DNA of 64,000 nucleotides, from the NCBI GenBank assembly GCA_029264995.1, contig JAJUKC010000003.1, positions 1 through 64,000 of the forward strand, given 5' to 3'. Of the stretch, positions 39,989 to 48,872 are shown in pieces. Under the pieces are notes generated by a model. The model saw only the letters and a list, made by a program, of their open reading frames with translations. It did no database searches and had not been told where the DNA came from. Position 1 is the stretch's first letter. Every line of letters begins with the position of its first letter. This DNA is from Marinobacter sp. (GTDB lineage: Bacteria > Pseudomonadota > Gammaproteobacteria > Pseudomonadales > Oleiphilaceae). A program made the translations under genes and the position numbers.

Positions 39989-40142
39989 GAAAATTGCTGT
40001 GTACTTCTGCAGCGTTATTTGGCGAATGCGTTACAACGTCCTGCCCTTGGCTTTTCGTTGCCCCTTCCTCAGTGCGCTCCGGATGTCCCAGCTCGAAAGA
40101 AGGTCCCGTGAGGGAAAATTATCAGTAAGACAGGAAAGATCG

Positions 40143-40352
40143 ATGTCCGATACCAAAACCGGCCACGTGAAGTGGTTCAACGAATCCAAGGGCTTTGGCT
40201 TCATCGCCCAGGAAGGCGGCAGTGACGTTTTCGTTCACTACAGTGCAATCAATGCAAACGGGTTCCGTACGCTGGCCGAAGGTCAGCAGGTACAGTTCAC
40301 CGTAACCCAGGGCCCCAAAGGCCCGCAGGCCGAAAACGTAACGCCGCTCTAA
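40143..40352 (+). CDS. Cold-shock domain protein
   Basis: The 69-residue single-domain protein has RNP1 (KGFGFIA) and RNP2 (VFVHY) nucleic-acid-binding motifs in the order of CspA, beginning [12 protein letters not shown]. It binds single-stranded RNA and DNA and melts RNA structure. The ATG at 40143 has AGGAAA upstream; the frame is open from 39939 but that part is leader. It ends at a 17-pair bidirectional terminator shared with leuA. Confidence 0.95.
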   Translation: MSDTKTGHVKWFNESKGFGFIAQEGGSDVFVHYSAINANGFRTLAEGQQVQFTVTQGPKGPQAENVTPL

Positions 40353-40394
40353 GCCGTTATGTTAACGTCCTGATGCCCCTCACGGGCAGAAACA

Positions 40395-40430
40395 AGAAAG
40401 GCCGGTAATCCTTGGATTACCGGCCTTTCT
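40395..40430. terminator. Strong bidirectional terminator
   Basis: AGAAAGGCCGGTAATCC (40395-40411) pairs perfectly over 17 bases with 40414-40430 around a two-base centre. It separates the converging cold-shock and leuA genes and can act in both directions. Confidence 0.88.
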
Positions 40431-40452
40431 GTTTGTTTCAGGGATTATCCGT

Positions 40453-42147
40453 TCAGGCAGTCTCGGCTGCTTCTGCAGAAACAGACTCGGACCAGCTACC
40501 ATCGAGCACCTGAGCGACAGCCGAGAACAGGGCCTGCAACGTTGCCGAGGTGGTATCCTCCGCCAGGGCTGCCGCACTGCAGTGCTCGCCATTGGCGGTA
40601 AGCCGGATACACGCCAGGGCATTAGCGTTGGTACCTTCGCCCAGCGCGAACTCATCATAGGCTTCCACCGCCACCGAGACCCCAAACTGCCGGGACAGTG
40701 CATCGGAAACCGCCTCAACGGCTCCCAGCCCCCGACCTTCAAGGGTAACCGGAGCAGCATCATCGCCCACAACCACCTCGGCCCGCACACCATTATCATC
40801 GCGGTGCAGATCGTAGGAGCGAAGTGCCCAGTCGCTGTGCACCTTCAGATAACGCTCTTCAAACAGACGGTGGATGGTGTGTGAATCAACCTCTCCACCA
40901 TTGGTTTCAGCTTCGCGCTGGACCACCTTGCTGAACTCGATCTGCAGCCACCGCGGCAAGGTAATGTCGTAGTCGCGCTCGAGTACGTAAGCGACGCCGC
41001 CTTTGCCGGACTGACTGTTGATACGAACCACTTCCTCGTACCGGCGGCCGACATCGAACGGATCGATGGGCAAATAGGCCACGTTCCAGGCATCGCCCTC
41101 TTTCCGACGAGAGAGACATTTGCGAATGGCGTCCTGGTGGCTGCCGGAGAATGCAGTAAAGACCAGCTCACCAGCATAGGGATGACGCGGATGGGTGGAA
41201 ATCTCGGTGCACGCTTCCACCACTTCGGTGATTTCGGCCATACCGGACAGATCCAGGGCAGGATCAATCCCCTGGGAATACAGGTTCATGGCCATGGTGA
41301 CCAGGTCCATGTTACCCGTGCGCTCGCCGTTACCCATCAGGGTACCTTCCACCCGGTCTGCCCCGGCCATCACGCCGAGTTCGGCGGCGGCCACCGCGCA
41401 GCCCCGGTCATTGTGGGTATGCAGGCTGATGCTGATATGCTCCCGATAGCGAATGTTGTCACAGATCCACTCCACCTGGTCTGCGAAGACATTGGGCGTT
41501 GCCATTTCAACAGTCGCCGGGAGGTTAATGATAACCGCTTGCCCCTGATCCGGGCGCCAGACATCGTTGACGGCATCAATCACACTGGCCGCAAAGTCCA
41601 GCTCCGTACCGGTAAAACTCTCTGGCGAATACTGGAAGGTCCACTCCGTGTCCGGATAGCGGGCGGCGATGTCCCGCACGACGGTGGCGCCGTGGACCGC
41701 GATATCGCGGATACCGTCCCGGTCCAGACCGAACACCTGCTCCCTCTGCACGGTCGAGGTGGAATTGTAAACGTGCACAATCGCCCGTTTGGCGCCCTCA
41801 AGGGCCTGATACGTCCGCTCGATCAATTCAGGGCGAGCCTGGGTCAGCACCTGGATCTTTACATCATCCGGAATCCTGTTTTCTTCGATCAGCTTGCGAC
41901 AGAAATCAAAGTCCGGCTGGCTGGCTGCCGGGAAACCGATTTCGATCTCTTTGAAACCCAGCTTGACCAGCAAATCGAACAAACGCTGCTTCTGGGCAAC
42001 AGACATGGGTTTGACCAGGGCCTGGTTGCCGTCCCGAAGATCCACAGCGCACCAGGCCGGGGCTTTCTGGATAACCTGATCGGGCCAGCGACGGTCTTTC
42101 TTGGCGACCGGCTGGAATGCAACGTATTTGCGATGGTCAAAAGCCAT
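40453..42147 (-). CDS. leuA: 2-isopropylmalate synthase, long form
   Basis: The 564-residue enzyme condenses acetyl-CoA with 2-oxoisovalerate in leucine synthesis. LRDGNQAL carries the metal-binding Asp, and SLHTHNDRGCAVA holds the histidine ligands. The C-terminal LeuA-type regulatory domain (from about 430) is responsible for leucine inhibition. The N-terminus, DHRKYVAFQPVAKKDRRWPD, marks the form also found in fungi and actinobacteria. The ATG at 42147 has GGAAGGAA upstream. It is divergent from an Lrp/AsnC regulator. Confidence 0.96.
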   Translation of the reverse strand: MAFDHRKYVAFQPVAKKDRRWPDQVIQKAPAWCAVDLRDGNQALVKPMSVAQKQRLFDLLVKLGFKEIEIGFPAASQPDFDFCRKLIEENRIPDDVKIQVLTQARPELIERTYQALEGAKRAIVHVYNSTSTVQREQVFGLDRDGIRDIAVHGATVVRDIAARYPDTEWTFQYSPESFTGTELDFAASVIDAVNDVWRPDQGQAVIINLPATVEMATPNVFADQVEWICDNIRYREHISISLHTHNDRGCAVAAAELGVMAGADRVEGTLMGNGERTGNMDLVTMAMNLYSQGIDPALDLSGMAEITEVVEACTEISTHPRHPYAGELVFTAFSGSHQDAIRKCLSRRKEGDAWNVAYLPIDPFDVGRRYEEVVRINSQSGKGGVAYVLERDYDITLPRWLQIEFSKVVQREAETNGGEVDSHTIHRLFEERYLKVHSDWALRSYDLHRDDNGVRAEVVVGDDAAPVTLEGRGLGAVEAVSDALSRQFGVSVAVEAYDEFALGEGTNANALACIRLTANGEHCSAAALAEDTTSATLQALFSAVAQVLDGSWSESVSAEAAETA

Positions 42148-42216
42148 GATGAAAATTCCTTCCGATATCAAACAGTGATTGGAACACACACAGTGTAAAG
42201 GCTGGAGCGAGCTATT

Positions 42217-42244
42217 TGGTTGCCATTTTCTGGCCGCACAACCA
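42217..42244. promoter_or_regulatory. Inverted repeat between leuA and the Lrp-type gene
   Basis: TGGTTG (42217-42222) and CAACCA (42239-42244) form an exact inverted repeat with a 16-base gap in the 142-base divergent spacer. A perfect TATAAT at 42255-42260 follows in the direction of the regulator. This could be an operator for the neighbouring Lrp/AsnC protein; six-base arms can also occur by chance. Confidence 0.4.
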
Positions 42245-42289
42245 GATAATGCCATATAATTTCACAAATCCTTTAATAAGAGACAGAAA

Positions 42290-42787
42290 ATGCCCGATAC
42301 CGCGAAAACGCTTGTCAAAATTGACAAGCTAGACCGAAAAATCCTCGAACAATTGCAAAAAGACGGCTCACTGACCAATCAGCAACTGGCCGAGAAAGTC
42401 GGGCTATCCCCGTCCCCCTGCCTTCGGCGAGTTCGCGCCCTCGAAGAGGCGGGCATTATCGTGCGGACAGTCACCATTCTGGATCACAAAAAACTCGGGC
42501 TGTCGCTGACCGCCATTATTCTCATTGGCATGGACCGGCATACTCCAGAGCGCTTTGCCGCGTTTGAGGAACAGGTGGGGGAATACCCGGAGGTTCAGGA
42601 GTGTTATCTGATCACTGGTCAGAGTGCGGACTACATGCTCAAAGTGGTCGTGCCGGATATGGACCACTACCACCACTTCCTGTTGAACAGGATAACCCGT
42701 ATTCCCGGTGTTAGCGGTGTTCACTCCAGCTTTGTTCTCCGGCGCGTCATCGACAGCACCGCACTGCCGCTGGGCTATTTGTCCTGA
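42290..42787 (+). CDS. Lrp/AsnC family transcriptional regulator
   Basis: The 165-residue regulator has an N-terminal helix-turn-helix (KIDKLDRKILEQLQKDG, then QQLAEKVGLSPSPCLRRVR) and a C-terminal RAM ligand-binding domain (ECYLITGQSADYMLKVVV). Such proteins bind amino acids and form octamers. Divergence from leuA suggests it senses leucine or a related amino acid and controls leuA, but that is inference. Its 3' end overlaps the converging TetR gene by 13 bases. Confidence 0.93.
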   Translation: MPDTAKTLVKIDKLDRKILEQLQKDGSLTNQQLAEKVGLSPSPCLRRVRALEEAGIIVRTVTILDHKKLGLSLTAIILIGMDRHTPERFAAFEEQVGEYPEVQECYLITGQSADYMLKVVVPDMDHYHHFLLNRITRIPGVSGVHSSFVLRRVIDSTALPLGYLS

Positions 42788-43398
42788 GCCACCAGGTGGT
42801 CCAGATAGGCGCGGGCCATGGTTTTCATTTCCTGAACCAACAATACGCCCTGCTCATCCGGCAGGGTGGCCGCCAGCCGAAGAATCGTGCCGGCGGAACG
42901 GGGTAACAGCAAACTGGCTGTCCAGCGACGATCTGCCGGCAAATCGGGATACTCCTCCTGCAGACGGGCATCCAGGTCCCGGGCGTTGCTGTAGAGTTCG
43001 CGAAGATCCAGTTGCCTCAGTTCCGGCATGGCTTCCACGCCGCTCCAGATCGCGGAATAGGCGGGCTCGGTGCGGTAGAAGTCGTAAAACAGATCAATCA
43101 GGACATCCACCGCGTCGCTCAGGCTCAGCTGCGGGAGCTTGGCCCTCAGCGCCTGCTCCATCTTCTCAACATGTCGCTCCGCAATAGCGTTGACAATCGC
43201 CGCTTTATTCGGGAAATAGCGGTAAAGCGATGCCAGAGACATGCCGGACTGCCGGGCGATGGCCGACATACTGGTGCTGTCGACGCCCTGCTCGTGAAAG
43301 ATTCCGGCAGCATGCTGCAGTATGGTGTTCACCCGTTCCCGGCTGCGGGCCTGAACCGGGCGCCGGCGGGGTGACACATCGATGGATTCGTCAGTCAT
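42775..43398 (-). CDS. TetR-family transcriptional regulator
   Basis: The 207-residue protein has a TetR helix-turn-helix ([25 protein letters not shown] in sequence, about residues 35-60) after a basic N-terminus ([13 protein letters not shown]). The ligand-binding C-terminal half is not recognisable. I chose the ATG at 43398 because the upstream part of the frame is not protein-like. It converges with the Lrp-type gene with a 13-base overlap and is divergent from proS. Its targets are unknown. Confidence 0.88.
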   Translation of the reverse strand: MTDESIDVSPRRRPVQARSRERVNTILQHAAGIFHEQGVDSTSMSAIARQSGMSLASLYRYFPNKAAIVNAIAERHVEKMEQALRAKLPQLSLSDAVDVLIDLFYDFYRTEPAYSAIWSGVEAMPELRQLDLRELYSNARDLDARLQEEYPDLPADRRWTASLLLPRSAGTILRLAATLPDEQGVLLVQEMKTMARAYLDHLVAQDK

Positions 43399-43524
43399 TA
43401 TCTGTACCTTGTGATGCAGGCTCCGTACAATAACGCCCACTCTACGACAATGAAAGGCTGTGGCGGGCATCCCGCCTTGCCAATTAGTCTGACTCCCACT
43501 TTTCTGATGACAGCGGAAGACACG

Positions 43525-45258
43525 ATGCGAGCGAGCCGTTACCTGATAGCTACCCAGAAAGAGACCCCTTCCGACGCCGAGATTATCAGCCACCAGCTGA
43601 TGCTGCGGGCGGGCATGATCCGTAAACTGGCCGCCGGCCTTTATACCTGGTTGCCTTTAGGGTTGCGCACCCTGCGCAAGGTGGAGCGAATCGTCCGTGA
43701 AGAAATGGACAAGAGCGGTGCCCAGGAAGTTCTGATGCCGGCGGTACAACCCGCCGAGTTGTGGCAGGAATCCGGGCGCTGGGAACAGTACGGCGGTGAA
43801 CTCCTGCGCCTGAACGACCGCCATGGCCGGGATTTCTGCTTCGGCCCCACCCACGAGGAAGTCATCACTGATCTGATCCGGAACGAGCTGAAAAGCTACA
43901 AGGAGCTGCCGGCCAATTTCTACCAGATCCAGACCAAGTTCCGCGATGAGCGCCGCCCCCGGTTTGGTGTGATGCGCGCCCGCGAGTTCATCATGAAGGA
44001 TGCCTACTCCTTCCATCTGAACGCGGAATCCCTGGATGAAACCTACAAGGTCATGCACCAGACCTACTGCAACATTTTCGACCGTCTGGGGCTCGACTAT
44101 CGTCCGGTACAGGCGGACTCCGGTTCCATCGGTGGCAGTTCATCCCATGAATTCCACGTCCTGGCCTCGTCTGGTGAAGACGCCATCGTGTTCAGCACCA
44201 GCGGTGACTACGCCGCCAACATCGAAAAAGCCGAAGCAGTGGCACCGGCCGGTGAGCGCCCTGCCCCCGGCGAAGAACTGAAAGAAGTTCATACCCCGGG
44301 ACAACGCACCATCGACGCCGTTTCCCAGTTCCTCGGCATGCCGGCTGAGCGCAGCGTAAAAACGCTGCTGGTGAAGGCAGAGGCGGATGAAAATGGTGAA
44401 TCCGGCCTGGTGGCCCTGATTCTGCGCGGCGATCACACCCTGAATGAGATCAAGGCAGAGAACCTTCCCGGCATTGCCGAGCCGCTGACCATGGCAACCG
44501 ACGAGGAAATCGAGAAAGCCATCGGCTGCAAGCCAGGCTCCATCGGCCCGGTCAAGCTGCCGGTACCGGTTATCGTGGATCGCAGCGCTGCCCACCTGGC
44601 AGACTTTGTCTGCGGTGCCAACAAGGATGACTATCATCTGACCGGCGTGAACTGGGGGCGTGATGCAGAGATCAGCCGTGTGGAAGACCTTCGCAATGTG
44701 GTCGAGGGCGATGCCAGCCCGGATGGGAACGGCACACTGGAGATCCGTCGCGGTATTGAAGTTGGCCACATTTTCAAGCTGGGCAACAAGTACAGCAAGG
44801 CCATGAACGCCTCGGTTCTGGATGAACACGGCAAGACTTCGATAATGGAAATGGGCTGCTATGGTATTGGCGTTTCCCGCATCGTCGCGGCGTCCATCGA
44901 GCAGAACCACGACGAGAAGGGCATCATCTGGCCGGATGCCATCGCACCGTTCGAGGTGGCCATTGTTACCCTGAATGGCCACAAATCTCCGGTGGTGGCC
45001 GAGGCTGGCGACAAACTGTACGAACAGCTTCGCCAGGCCGGTTACGATGTCCTGCTGGACGACCGTAACGAACGCCCGGGTGTGAAATTCGCCGATATGG
45101 AGCTGATTGGTATCCCCCACCGCTTCGTGGTCTCAGAACGCGGCCTGAGCGCAGGAACCCTGGAATACAAGGGTCGGCGGGACGAGGAAAAACAGGATAT
45201 TCCTGTTGACGAGGCTCTGTCGTTCCTGGTGAAGGCGTCGCCCAAAGGCGGCCTGTAA
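43525..45258 (+). CDS. proS: Prolyl-tRNA synthetase
   Basis: The 577-residue class II synthetase is the bacterial type with a YbaK-like editing insertion (about 240-385) between motifs 2 and 3. [20 protein letters not shown] opens it, [14 protein letters not shown] and [21 protein letters not shown] carry motif 2 elements, and [10 protein letters not shown] carries motif 3. The editing domain removes alanine misattached to tRNA-Pro. The ATG at 43525 matches the usual start; the frame is open from 43411. Confidence 0.97.
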   Translation: MRASRYLIATQKETPSDAEIISHQLMLRAGMIRKLAAGLYTWLPLGLRTLRKVERIVREEMDKSGAQEVLMPAVQPAELWQESGRWEQYGGELLRLNDRHGRDFCFGPTHEEVITDLIRNELKSYKELPANFYQIQTKFRDERRPRFGVMRAREFIMKDAYSFHLNAESLDETYKVMHQTYCNIFDRLGLDYRPVQADSGSIGGSSSHEFHVLASSGEDAIVFSTSGDYAANIEKAEAVAPAGERPAPGEELKEVHTPGQRTIDAVSQFLGMPAERSVKTLLVKAEADENGESGLVALILRGDHTLNEIKAENLPGIAEPLTMATDEEIEKAIGCKPGSIGPVKLPVPVIVDRSAAHLADFVCGANKDDYHLTGVNWGRDAEISRVEDLRNVVEGDASPDGNGTLEIRRGIEVGHIFKLGNKYSKAMNASVLDEHGKTSIMEMGCYGIGVSRIVAASIEQNHDEKGIIWPDAIAPFEVAIVTLNGHKSPVVAEAGDKLYEQLRQAGYDVLLDDRNERPGVKFADMELIGIPHRFVVSERGLSAGTLEYKGRRDEEKQDIPVDEALSFLVKASPKGGL

Positions 45259-45272
45259 CCCTGAACCAAATT

Positions 45273-45302
45273 CACCGGAAGGCTGTTCCCGGCCTTCCGG
45301 TG
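45273..45302. terminator. Hairpin between proS and murB
   Basis: CACCGGAAGGC (45273-45283) pairs with GCCTTCCGGTG (45292-45302). T runs are poor on both strands, but the position between converging genes suggests a shared terminator. Confidence 0.65.
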
Positions 45303-45323
45303 TCTTGACGACGTCTCCGCAGA

Positions 45324-46355
45324 TCAGGCGTTGCCCACAATCCCCGGTTCCATCTCCAGCTCAACGCCGAATTTCTCAAGCACAGACTGGCGCACGTCAT
45401 CAGCCAGGGACAGTACATCCTGGCCGGTTCCACCGGAATGATTGATCAGTACCAACGCCTGGCGGTTGTGAACCCCGACCCGACTGTTGCGAAACCCCTT
45501 CCATCCGGCCTGGTCAATAAGCCATGCAGCCGCCAGTTTGACCTGACTATCCGCGGGATAGGACACAACATCCGGAAACCGGGCCTGAAGCTCCCGAAAC
45601 TGAGTCAATCCTATAACCGGGTTTTTGAAGAAACTGCCCACATTCGGCAATACCGCAGGATCCGGCAGTTTGCGATGACGGACAGCCATCACGGCCTCGG
45701 CCACCGCCAGGGGTGTTAACTCAGCCTCGTTAACGTCGCCAAAGTAATCCTGAAGATCCCGATAGCCGATATTCAAAGACGCATCGCGGGACAACCGGAG
45801 CCGGATTTCAAGAATGATGTAGCAGCCCGGCCGGTGCTTGAACAGGCTGTCGCGATAGCCGAACTCGCAGGCGCTTGCGGGCAGGTTTTCTACCTCCAGA
45901 GTCTGGCGGTTCAGTACCGTGACACTCTCCAGACAGTCACACAACTCGGTGCCATAAGCCCCGATGTTCTGTACCGGGGCGGCGCCGGCCGTGCCCGGGA
46001 TCAACGCCAGGTTCTCGATCCCGCGATAACCGGAGCGGGCGGCATAAAGCACAGCCTCGTGCCAGTTCTCGCCGGCTTTCAAGACCAATACCGCACCATG
46101 ATCATCTACCTGCTCCCAGCTTCGGCCACGCAATGCCATCCGGATGACCAGGCCGGGATAATCGCCGGCAAACACCAGATTACTGCCACCGCCAAGTACC
46201 AGAACGGACTGTTCATGGTCATCGGCCCAGCAAAGCGCCTGTTTGAGCTGCACCGCGTTTTCGACTTCAACCAGGTATCGGGCCGTTGCAGGCACAGCCA
46301 GGGTATTCAACCTCTGAAGGCTGGCCCGCTCCTGAATCTCCAGAGCCTGACTCAA
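45324..46355 (-). CDS. murB: UDP-N-acetylenolpyruvoylglucosamine reductase
   Basis: The 343-residue FAD enzyme makes UDP-MurNAc for peptidoglycan. It has the FAD-binding VLGGGSNLVFAGD, the GIENLALIPGTAGAAPVQNIGAYG segment split over the type I fold, the proton-donor serine in PNVGSFFKNP, and a late Glu in EMEPGIVGN. The start is a TTG that overlaps the stop of the phosphatase gene as TTGA, with GGAGG about nine bases upstream. It ends the exbB-to-murB run. Confidence 0.95.
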   Translation of the reverse strand: MSQALEIQERASLQRLNTLAVPATARYLVEVENAVQLKQALCWADDHEQSVLVLGGGSNLVFAGDYPGLVIRMALRGRSWEQVDDHGAVLVLKAGENWHEAVLYAARSGYRGIENLALIPGTAGAAPVQNIGAYGTELCDCLESVTVLNRQTLEVENLPASACEFGYRDSLFKHRPGCYIILEIRLRLSRDASLNIGYRDLQDYFGDVNEAELTPLAVAEAVMAVRHRKLPDPAVLPNVGSFFKNPVIGLTQFRELQARFPDVVSYPADSQVKLAAAWLIDQAGWKGFRNSRVGVHNRQALVLINHSGGTGQDVLSLADDVRQSVLEKFGVELEMEPGIVGNA

Positions 46356-46837
46356 GCCAGCCGCCTCCGGATTTCTTCCAGAAGGCCGGAACTTGCGTCG
46401 TGAATCAGATCAAGCACGTGTTCAAAGCCATCCTCTCCGCCGTAGTAGGGGTCCGGTACCTCGGCCAGCCGAGAGCCCCCGAAGTCCAGAAACAGTCGGG
46501 GTTCGGTACCGCCATTCTGGTGCCAGACCTCACGAACGTCGGCAAGATTGGACCGATCCATCACCAATACATAGTCAAACTGGTCCAGATCTTCCGCACG
46601 GAACTGGCGGGCGCGCAGGTCGCTGATATCGATACCACGGCGCGCCGCGGCGGCAGTTGCCCGCTCGTCCGGGGATTTACCGATATGCCAACTGCCGGTG
46701 CCGCAGGAATCAATATGCAGTCTGTCTAACAGGCCATGTTCCTGGGCGAGGTGACGGAAAACTCCCTCGGCACTGGGAGAGCGACAGATATTGCCCAGAC
46801 AAACAAACAGCACGCTTACACGATCAGCCACGGGCAC
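46352..46837 (-). CDS. Low-molecular-weight protein tyrosine phosphatase
   Basis: The 161-residue phosphatase has the P-loop CLGNICRS at 13-20 (Cys13, Arg19) and the general acid in VPDPYYGG. Such enzymes often regulate polysaccharide kinases in Gram-negative bacteria, but no such kinase is here. The start is GTG at 46837 with a 14-base overlap with kdsB; a second GTG two codons later is possible. Its stop overlaps the murB start. The kdsB-phosphatase-murB order is also that of Pseudomonas. Confidence 0.92.
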   Translation of the reverse strand: MPVADRVSVLFVCLGNICRSPSAEGVFRHLAQEHGLLDRLHIDSCGTGSWHIGKSPDERATAAAARRGIDISDLRARQFRAEDLDQFDYVLVMDRSNLADVREVWHQNGGTEPRLFLDFGGSRLAEVPDPYYGGEDGFEHVLDLIHDASSGLLEEIRRRLA

Positions 46838-47609
46838 CCCCTTTTTCCATCAGCGCCCGTAGACGGGCCAGATCCTCTTCGGTATCCACCCCGGGGGCCG
46901 GTGGCCGGTCCGCCACATCCACATGAATCAGAGCACCGTTATAAAGTGCTCGCAACTGTTCCAGGGATTCCACCCGCTCGGTAGGGGCCGGCAGCCAGGT
47001 GACGAACTCACTGAGCACACTGGCTCGATAGCCATAGATACCAATGTGCCGGAAATAGCCAATGCCATCCGGAAGATCCACATCCTGGGTAGCCGCCCCC
47101 GCCGGCCAGAAGTCCCTGGCCCAGGGAATCGGAGCCCGACTGAAGTAATGAGCCATGCCCCGGGCATCGAACACCACTTTCACAACATTGGGATTGAACA
47201 CCTGGCGGGCATCGTGAATCCGCTCGCACAGCGTTGCGATGGCGGCCTCCTGGTACTGCTCAAGGTTATCGGCAACCTGATTGATCAGTTCGGGCGGTAT
47301 CAGAGGCTCGTCCCCCTGAACGTTGACCACCCGATGATCCGGATCCAGCTGCAGCTTCCTCGCCACTTCCTCAAGGCGGTCTGTGCCACTGGCATGATTG
47401 GGCGAGGTCATGATGACTTCAGCACCAAAACCGCGACACACCTCTTCGATACGGGCATCGTCGGTCGCGACCACCACGCGGCTGGCGCGGCTCTCATTGG
47501 CCCGCTCGCAGACATGCTGAATCATCGGCTTGCCGGCAATCATGGCCAGAGGCTTGCCGGGCAAACGGGTAGAGGCATATCGGGCGGGAATGACAACGGT
47601 AAATGACAT
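46824..47609 (-). CDS. kdsB: CMP-KDO synthetase
   Basis: The 261-residue cytidylyltransferase activates KDO with CTP for lipopolysaccharide core synthesis. It starts [19 protein letters not shown], with the nucleotide-binding loop, and has [12 protein letters not shown] and YGYRASVL as in the family. The ATG at 47609 has AGGA upstream. It lies 20 bases after the Trm112 gene and overlaps the phosphatase gene. Confidence 0.96.
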   Translation of the reverse strand: MSFTVVIPARYASTRLPGKPLAMIAGKPMIQHVCERANESRASRVVVATDDARIEEVCRGFGAEVIMTSPNHASGTDRLEEVARKLQLDPDHRVVNVQGDEPLIPPELINQVADNLEQYQEAAIATLCERIHDARQVFNPNVVKVVFDARGMAHYFSRAPIPWARDFWPAGAATQDVDLPDGIGYFRHIGIYGYRASVLSEFVTWLPAPTERVESLEQLRALYNGALIHVDVADRPPAPGVDTEEDLARLRALMEKGGARG

Positions 47610-47629
47610 GGTTGCGTCCTGCGGGTGAC

Positions 47630-47818
47630 TCAGTGTTTGTCGAGGCGCTCGTCCGTGCTGAGGGTGCGGGCTTCAACCGCCAGCATAACCGGAATCCCCT
47701 CACGAATGGGGAACGCCATGGCATCCTGGTAGCAAATCAACTCGGTACGGGCGTCGTTGAGCTTGAGCTCTCCCTTGCACACCGGGCAGGCCAGCATGGC
47801 CAGCAGTTTCTTATCCAT
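47630..47818 (-). CDS. Trm112-family small zinc-finger-like protein
   Basis: This 62-residue protein begins [20 protein letters not shown] and contains REGIPVML, a match to the Trm112/YcaR family. The CPVCKG pair binds zinc in relatives, while the second pair is missing. In eukaryotes and archaea Trm112 activates methyltransferases; the bacterial role is unclear. It overlaps the end of lpxK by eight bases and lies just before kdsB, as in many gammaproteobacteria. Confidence 0.93.
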
Positions 47819-48872
47819 GGTTCGATTCCTCGCTGATATCAGTTTGCAACTGGCCAGAGCTGGCTCTGAGCCGTTCCAGAAAATGCTGTTCAAAAGGTTC
47901 CGACAACCGGGCCTGAACCGTCAAGACCCAGGCGTTGTCCGGCGCAAAGCCATGGCACTTCACCGCATCCTTGGCCGTCATCACCAACCATTCAAGAGCA
48001 CCGGACGCCAGGTCTTCGGGGCGAAAATGATGATGGTCGGGAAAGGGAACTTCATTCACGTGGGCGCCAAGGTTCCGGAGGGTTTCGAAAAATCGACCGG
48101 GATTACCAATACCCGCTACTGCCCGTACCGGCTTGCCTTTGAGCTGCTCCGGAGACAGGGTCTCACCGGAATTCAGGTTCACCAGAGCCGAAGGCACCAG
48201 TTCCATGGCATGGATCTCCGGATGATCAACGCCGGCAAAACTGTCTATGGTCTCTCCGGCCTCAGGAAACTCAGCTCCGTTAAGAACGACAAAGTCGACA
48301 CCGTTCAAGCGTTCAACCGGCTCCCTCAGCGGGCCTACCGGAATGATGGCACCATTTCCGGTACCGCGCCGGGCATCGAATACAGCCAGTTCGATATCCC
48401 GGGGCAGGCGGTAGTGTTGCAGGCCATCATCACAGATCAACACATCGCCCAGGCCATTCTCCAGCGCCCAACGGGCCCCTCGACAGCGATCCGGGTCCAC
48501 TACAACGGGGCATCCGGTGGCCCGGGCCAGCATCAGAGGCTCATCACCACAGACACCCGCCGGGGTCCCGTCAGCGACCAGCAAGGGATACTGAGAACTC
48601 TTACCACCGTAGCCACGGCTGAGAATCACCGGTTTCCAGCCGTGTTGATTCATGCACTGAACCAGACTGGCAGTAAGAGGCGACTTGCCGGTCCCGCCAG
48701 CGGTGATATTGCCCACCACCACAACCGGCACCGGCAGCGATTCATTGCGCGCATGCCAGGCCTTTCGGCGTCTGGACTCAGACACCGCCCGATACAACCA
48801 GGCCAGTGGTGTGAGCAGGGCAAGAGGTCTGCCCTGCCCGTACCAAAGCCGGTCAACCAGGCTGGTACTCAT
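47811..48872 (-). CDS. lpxK: Tetraacyldisaccharide 4'-kinase
   Basis: The 353-residue inner-membrane kinase phosphorylates the 4' position of the lipid A precursor. It has the Walker [17 protein letters not shown] and DDGLQHY. A hydrophobic N-terminal segment contacts the membrane. The ATG overlaps the msbA stop as ATGA. Its place between msbA and kdsB puts three lipid A/KDO genes together. Confidence 0.96.
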
